Assembly: GCA_964406375.1 (NCBI GenBank)
Contig: CAYORM010000016.1
Span: 1-57,698, forward strand
Length of the DNA stretch: 57,698 nucleotides
Source: CAYORM01 sp964406375
GTDB lineage: Bacteria > Pseudomonadota > Alphaproteobacteria > DSM-16000 > Inquilinaceae
Direction: 5' to 3'
Part shown: piece by piece, positions 57,501-57,698 of the stretch
How the letters are laid out: each line of letters opens with the position of its first letter
Numbering within the stretch: the stretch's first letter is position 1
Translations under genes and position numbers: made by a program
The notes under the pieces: model-generated
What the model saw: the letters and a program-made list of their open reading frames with translations, nothing else
Told to the model about the DNA's origin: nothing
Database searches by the model: none

Positions 57501-57698
57501 GGCTTTGAGGCCCGTGACTTCTGGAACCAGGCATGCTGGTCCGAGGTGTGGTTGATGACGAGTTCGGTGATCAGCCTGAGGCCGCGGCGATGCGCTTCGC
57601 GGATCAGCCGCTTCACATCGGCCATCGTGCCGTAGGACGGGTTGATGCTCCGGTAATCCTGAATGTCGTATCCGTCGTCGCGAAGAGGCGACGGGTAG
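54551..57698 (-). CDS. Trehalose synthase-maltokinase fusion (TreS-Mak), 5' end cut by window
   Basis: At least 1048 residues, lacking the N-terminus (the frame continues off the right edge, with YPSPLRDDGYDIQDY at the border). The TreS part (GH13) has GIDGLRLDAIPYL with the nucleophile Asp, LLAEANQWP with the acid Glu and LRNHDELTLE. The C-terminal maltokinase has the phosphotransferase motif HGDYHLGQV and DFEGEPSRP. TreS interconverts trehalose and maltose, and Mak makes maltose-1-phosphate, the donor for GlgE. With glgB next in line this is the GlgE route to glycogen; glgE is probably just beyond the window. Confidence 0.96.
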   Translation of the reverse strand, partial: YPSPLRDDGYDIQDYRSINPSYGTMADVKRLIREAHRRGLRLITELVINHTSDQHAWFQKSRASKPGSHWRNYYVWSDTDQKYKDARIIFLDTEVSNWTWDPVAKAYYWHRFYGHQPDLNFDNPAVMREVRNMLHYWLELGIDGLRLDAIPYLIERDGTNCENLPETHTILKRIRAEMDAHFPGRMLLAEANQWPEDTRPYFGEGDECHMSFHFPLMPRMYLALAQEDRHPITDIMRQTPDIPESCQWAIFLRNHDELTLEMVTENEREYLWNTYAADRRMRINLGIRRRLAPLLDNDRRKIELMNSMLFSMPGTPVVYYGDEIGMGDNIYLGDRDGVRTPMQWSMDRNGGFSRANPQQLYLPALMDSVYGFQAVNVESQARNPFSLLNWMRQIIAVRRAHRAFSRGTLSFLYPGNRKILAYTRDYDGEVILCVVNLSRHAQPVELDLRAFRGSVPIELMGRAPFPPIGDLPYLLTLPGFGFYWFRLEPEADAPSWHTDVPEPLADLMTIVLSQGWRSVMEERTRRELEQQVLPRFAGHQRWFAAKDAAITGIRLVRGTAVEAAGESVLMTELEVDFADRERQHYQLPLAIAWGEETLGPTAPLAPFTLAKVRRAQRVGALYDATAGEGLGRLLLEGMRRGKEIAGEGGVLRFTAGDGLTALDLPEAPEIRRLGVEQSNTSLLVARDLILKVYRRLQPGLHPEIEIARYLTDVAGFAHTPPLLGALERVDGEGRTTALAAAYGFVLNQGDGWSFAIETLGRAFEAVVMATTADESPAEDGAAELITVTRPYAERLGQRTADLHNAFARATDDPAFVPEPITPDDLAGWVAGARAQAEAAFAAVIATRDALSAADTELADRVLGLRTAVEDRLRRIAEGTVDAMKSRVHGDYHLGQVLVARDDFYILDFEGEPSRPIEERRAKQSPLKDVAGMLRSFDYAAWTVAGSTLDRNPGREEMVRRLAASWRRTTCQAFLDGYATLAAGSPTMPSDVAAANRLLDFFLIEKALYEIAYEAANRPAWLRIPMAGLVELLDDAANRQEFRDDRPID

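Noticed and set aside
1..57698. tRNA, rRNA, CRISPR, insertion sequence or prophage genes
   Set aside because: No cloverleaf with a TTCGA-type arm, no repeat-spacer array, and no transposase or integrase protein was seen on either strand.

Overview
The window reads as a chromosomal segment of a GC-rich alphaproteobacterium, most plausibly Rhodospirillales-like. The evidence is the very high third-position GC, the slt/dapA/smpB neighbourhood, DUF1491 and DUF3553 proteins, a solitary rodA, and an apparent alphaproteobacterial-type anti-Shine-Dalgarno sRNA cluster. It looks like core genome. I see no rRNA or tRNA gene, CRISPR array, phage, transposase or integrase. Because of the GC content, very long antisense frames lie opposite nearly every real gene; these were discarded on homology.

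Layout. 1-7.4 kb: an Atm1-type ABC exporter (cut by the window edge), a divergent L,D-transpeptidase, a MepK-like M15 peptidase, a GPH-type MFS symporter, a small membrane protein and a short-chain dehydrogenase. 7.4-11 kb: an XRE regulator, an orphan xanthine-dehydrogenase-family molybdenum subunit and a second SDR. 11-16.9 kb (minus strand): rodA, hydroxypyruvate isomerase, a DMT permease, a PPK2 kinase translationally coupled to prfC, and a small exported protein. 16.9-23.8 kb (minus): an M3 oligopeptidase, DUF1491, a ketoacyl-ACP synthase, an acyl carrier protein, LpxD, then NfeD and an SPFH protein. 23.9-24.8 kb: an ArsR/SRPBCC pair with two palindromic operators over its start codon. 24.8-29.3 kb: an AbrB-type permease, nadK, moaA, a DUF3592-like membrane protein and mobA. 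29.3-36.2 kb: an ankyrin lipoprotein, DUF3553, a D-2-hydroxyacid dehydrogenase, an unknown protein, a Do/DegP protease and an OmpR/histidine-kinase pair. 36.2-46 kb (minus): a DUF454 protein, cydC, cydD, pepN (with a 10-N assembly gap) and a divergent PEP-carboxylase homologue. 46-57.7 kb: a threonine dehydratase, a lytic transglycosylase, dapA, smpB, a PmtA-like methyltransferase, an alpha/beta hydrolase, glgB and a TreS-maltokinase fusion running off the right edge.

Shared themes. Envelope and peptidoglycan: L,D-transpeptidase with a putative 3-3 crosslink endopeptidase, RodA, Slt, LpxD with a neighbouring ACP and ketosynthase, DegP and a two-component system. Molybdenum cofactor: moaA, mobA and a Mo-hydroxylase subunit. 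Glycogen/trehalose: TreS-Mak and GlgB, the signature of the GlgE pathway. Hydroxypyruvate: Hyi and a D-2-hydroxyacid dehydrogenase.

The most interesting non-coding region is the roughly 500-bp gap at 45.7-46.2 kb. On the minus strand it carries three perfect or near-perfect hairpins whose loops all display CUCCUCC-type anti-Shine-Dalgarno sequence, plus a fourth copy of the motif. A heat-shock-sigma-like promoter precedes them. This matches the architecture of the 'cuckoo'/CcsR sRNA family, but with four motifs and no DUF1127 gene beside it. It sits directly upstream of a PEP-carboxylase homologue whose catalytic loop departs from the family consensus.
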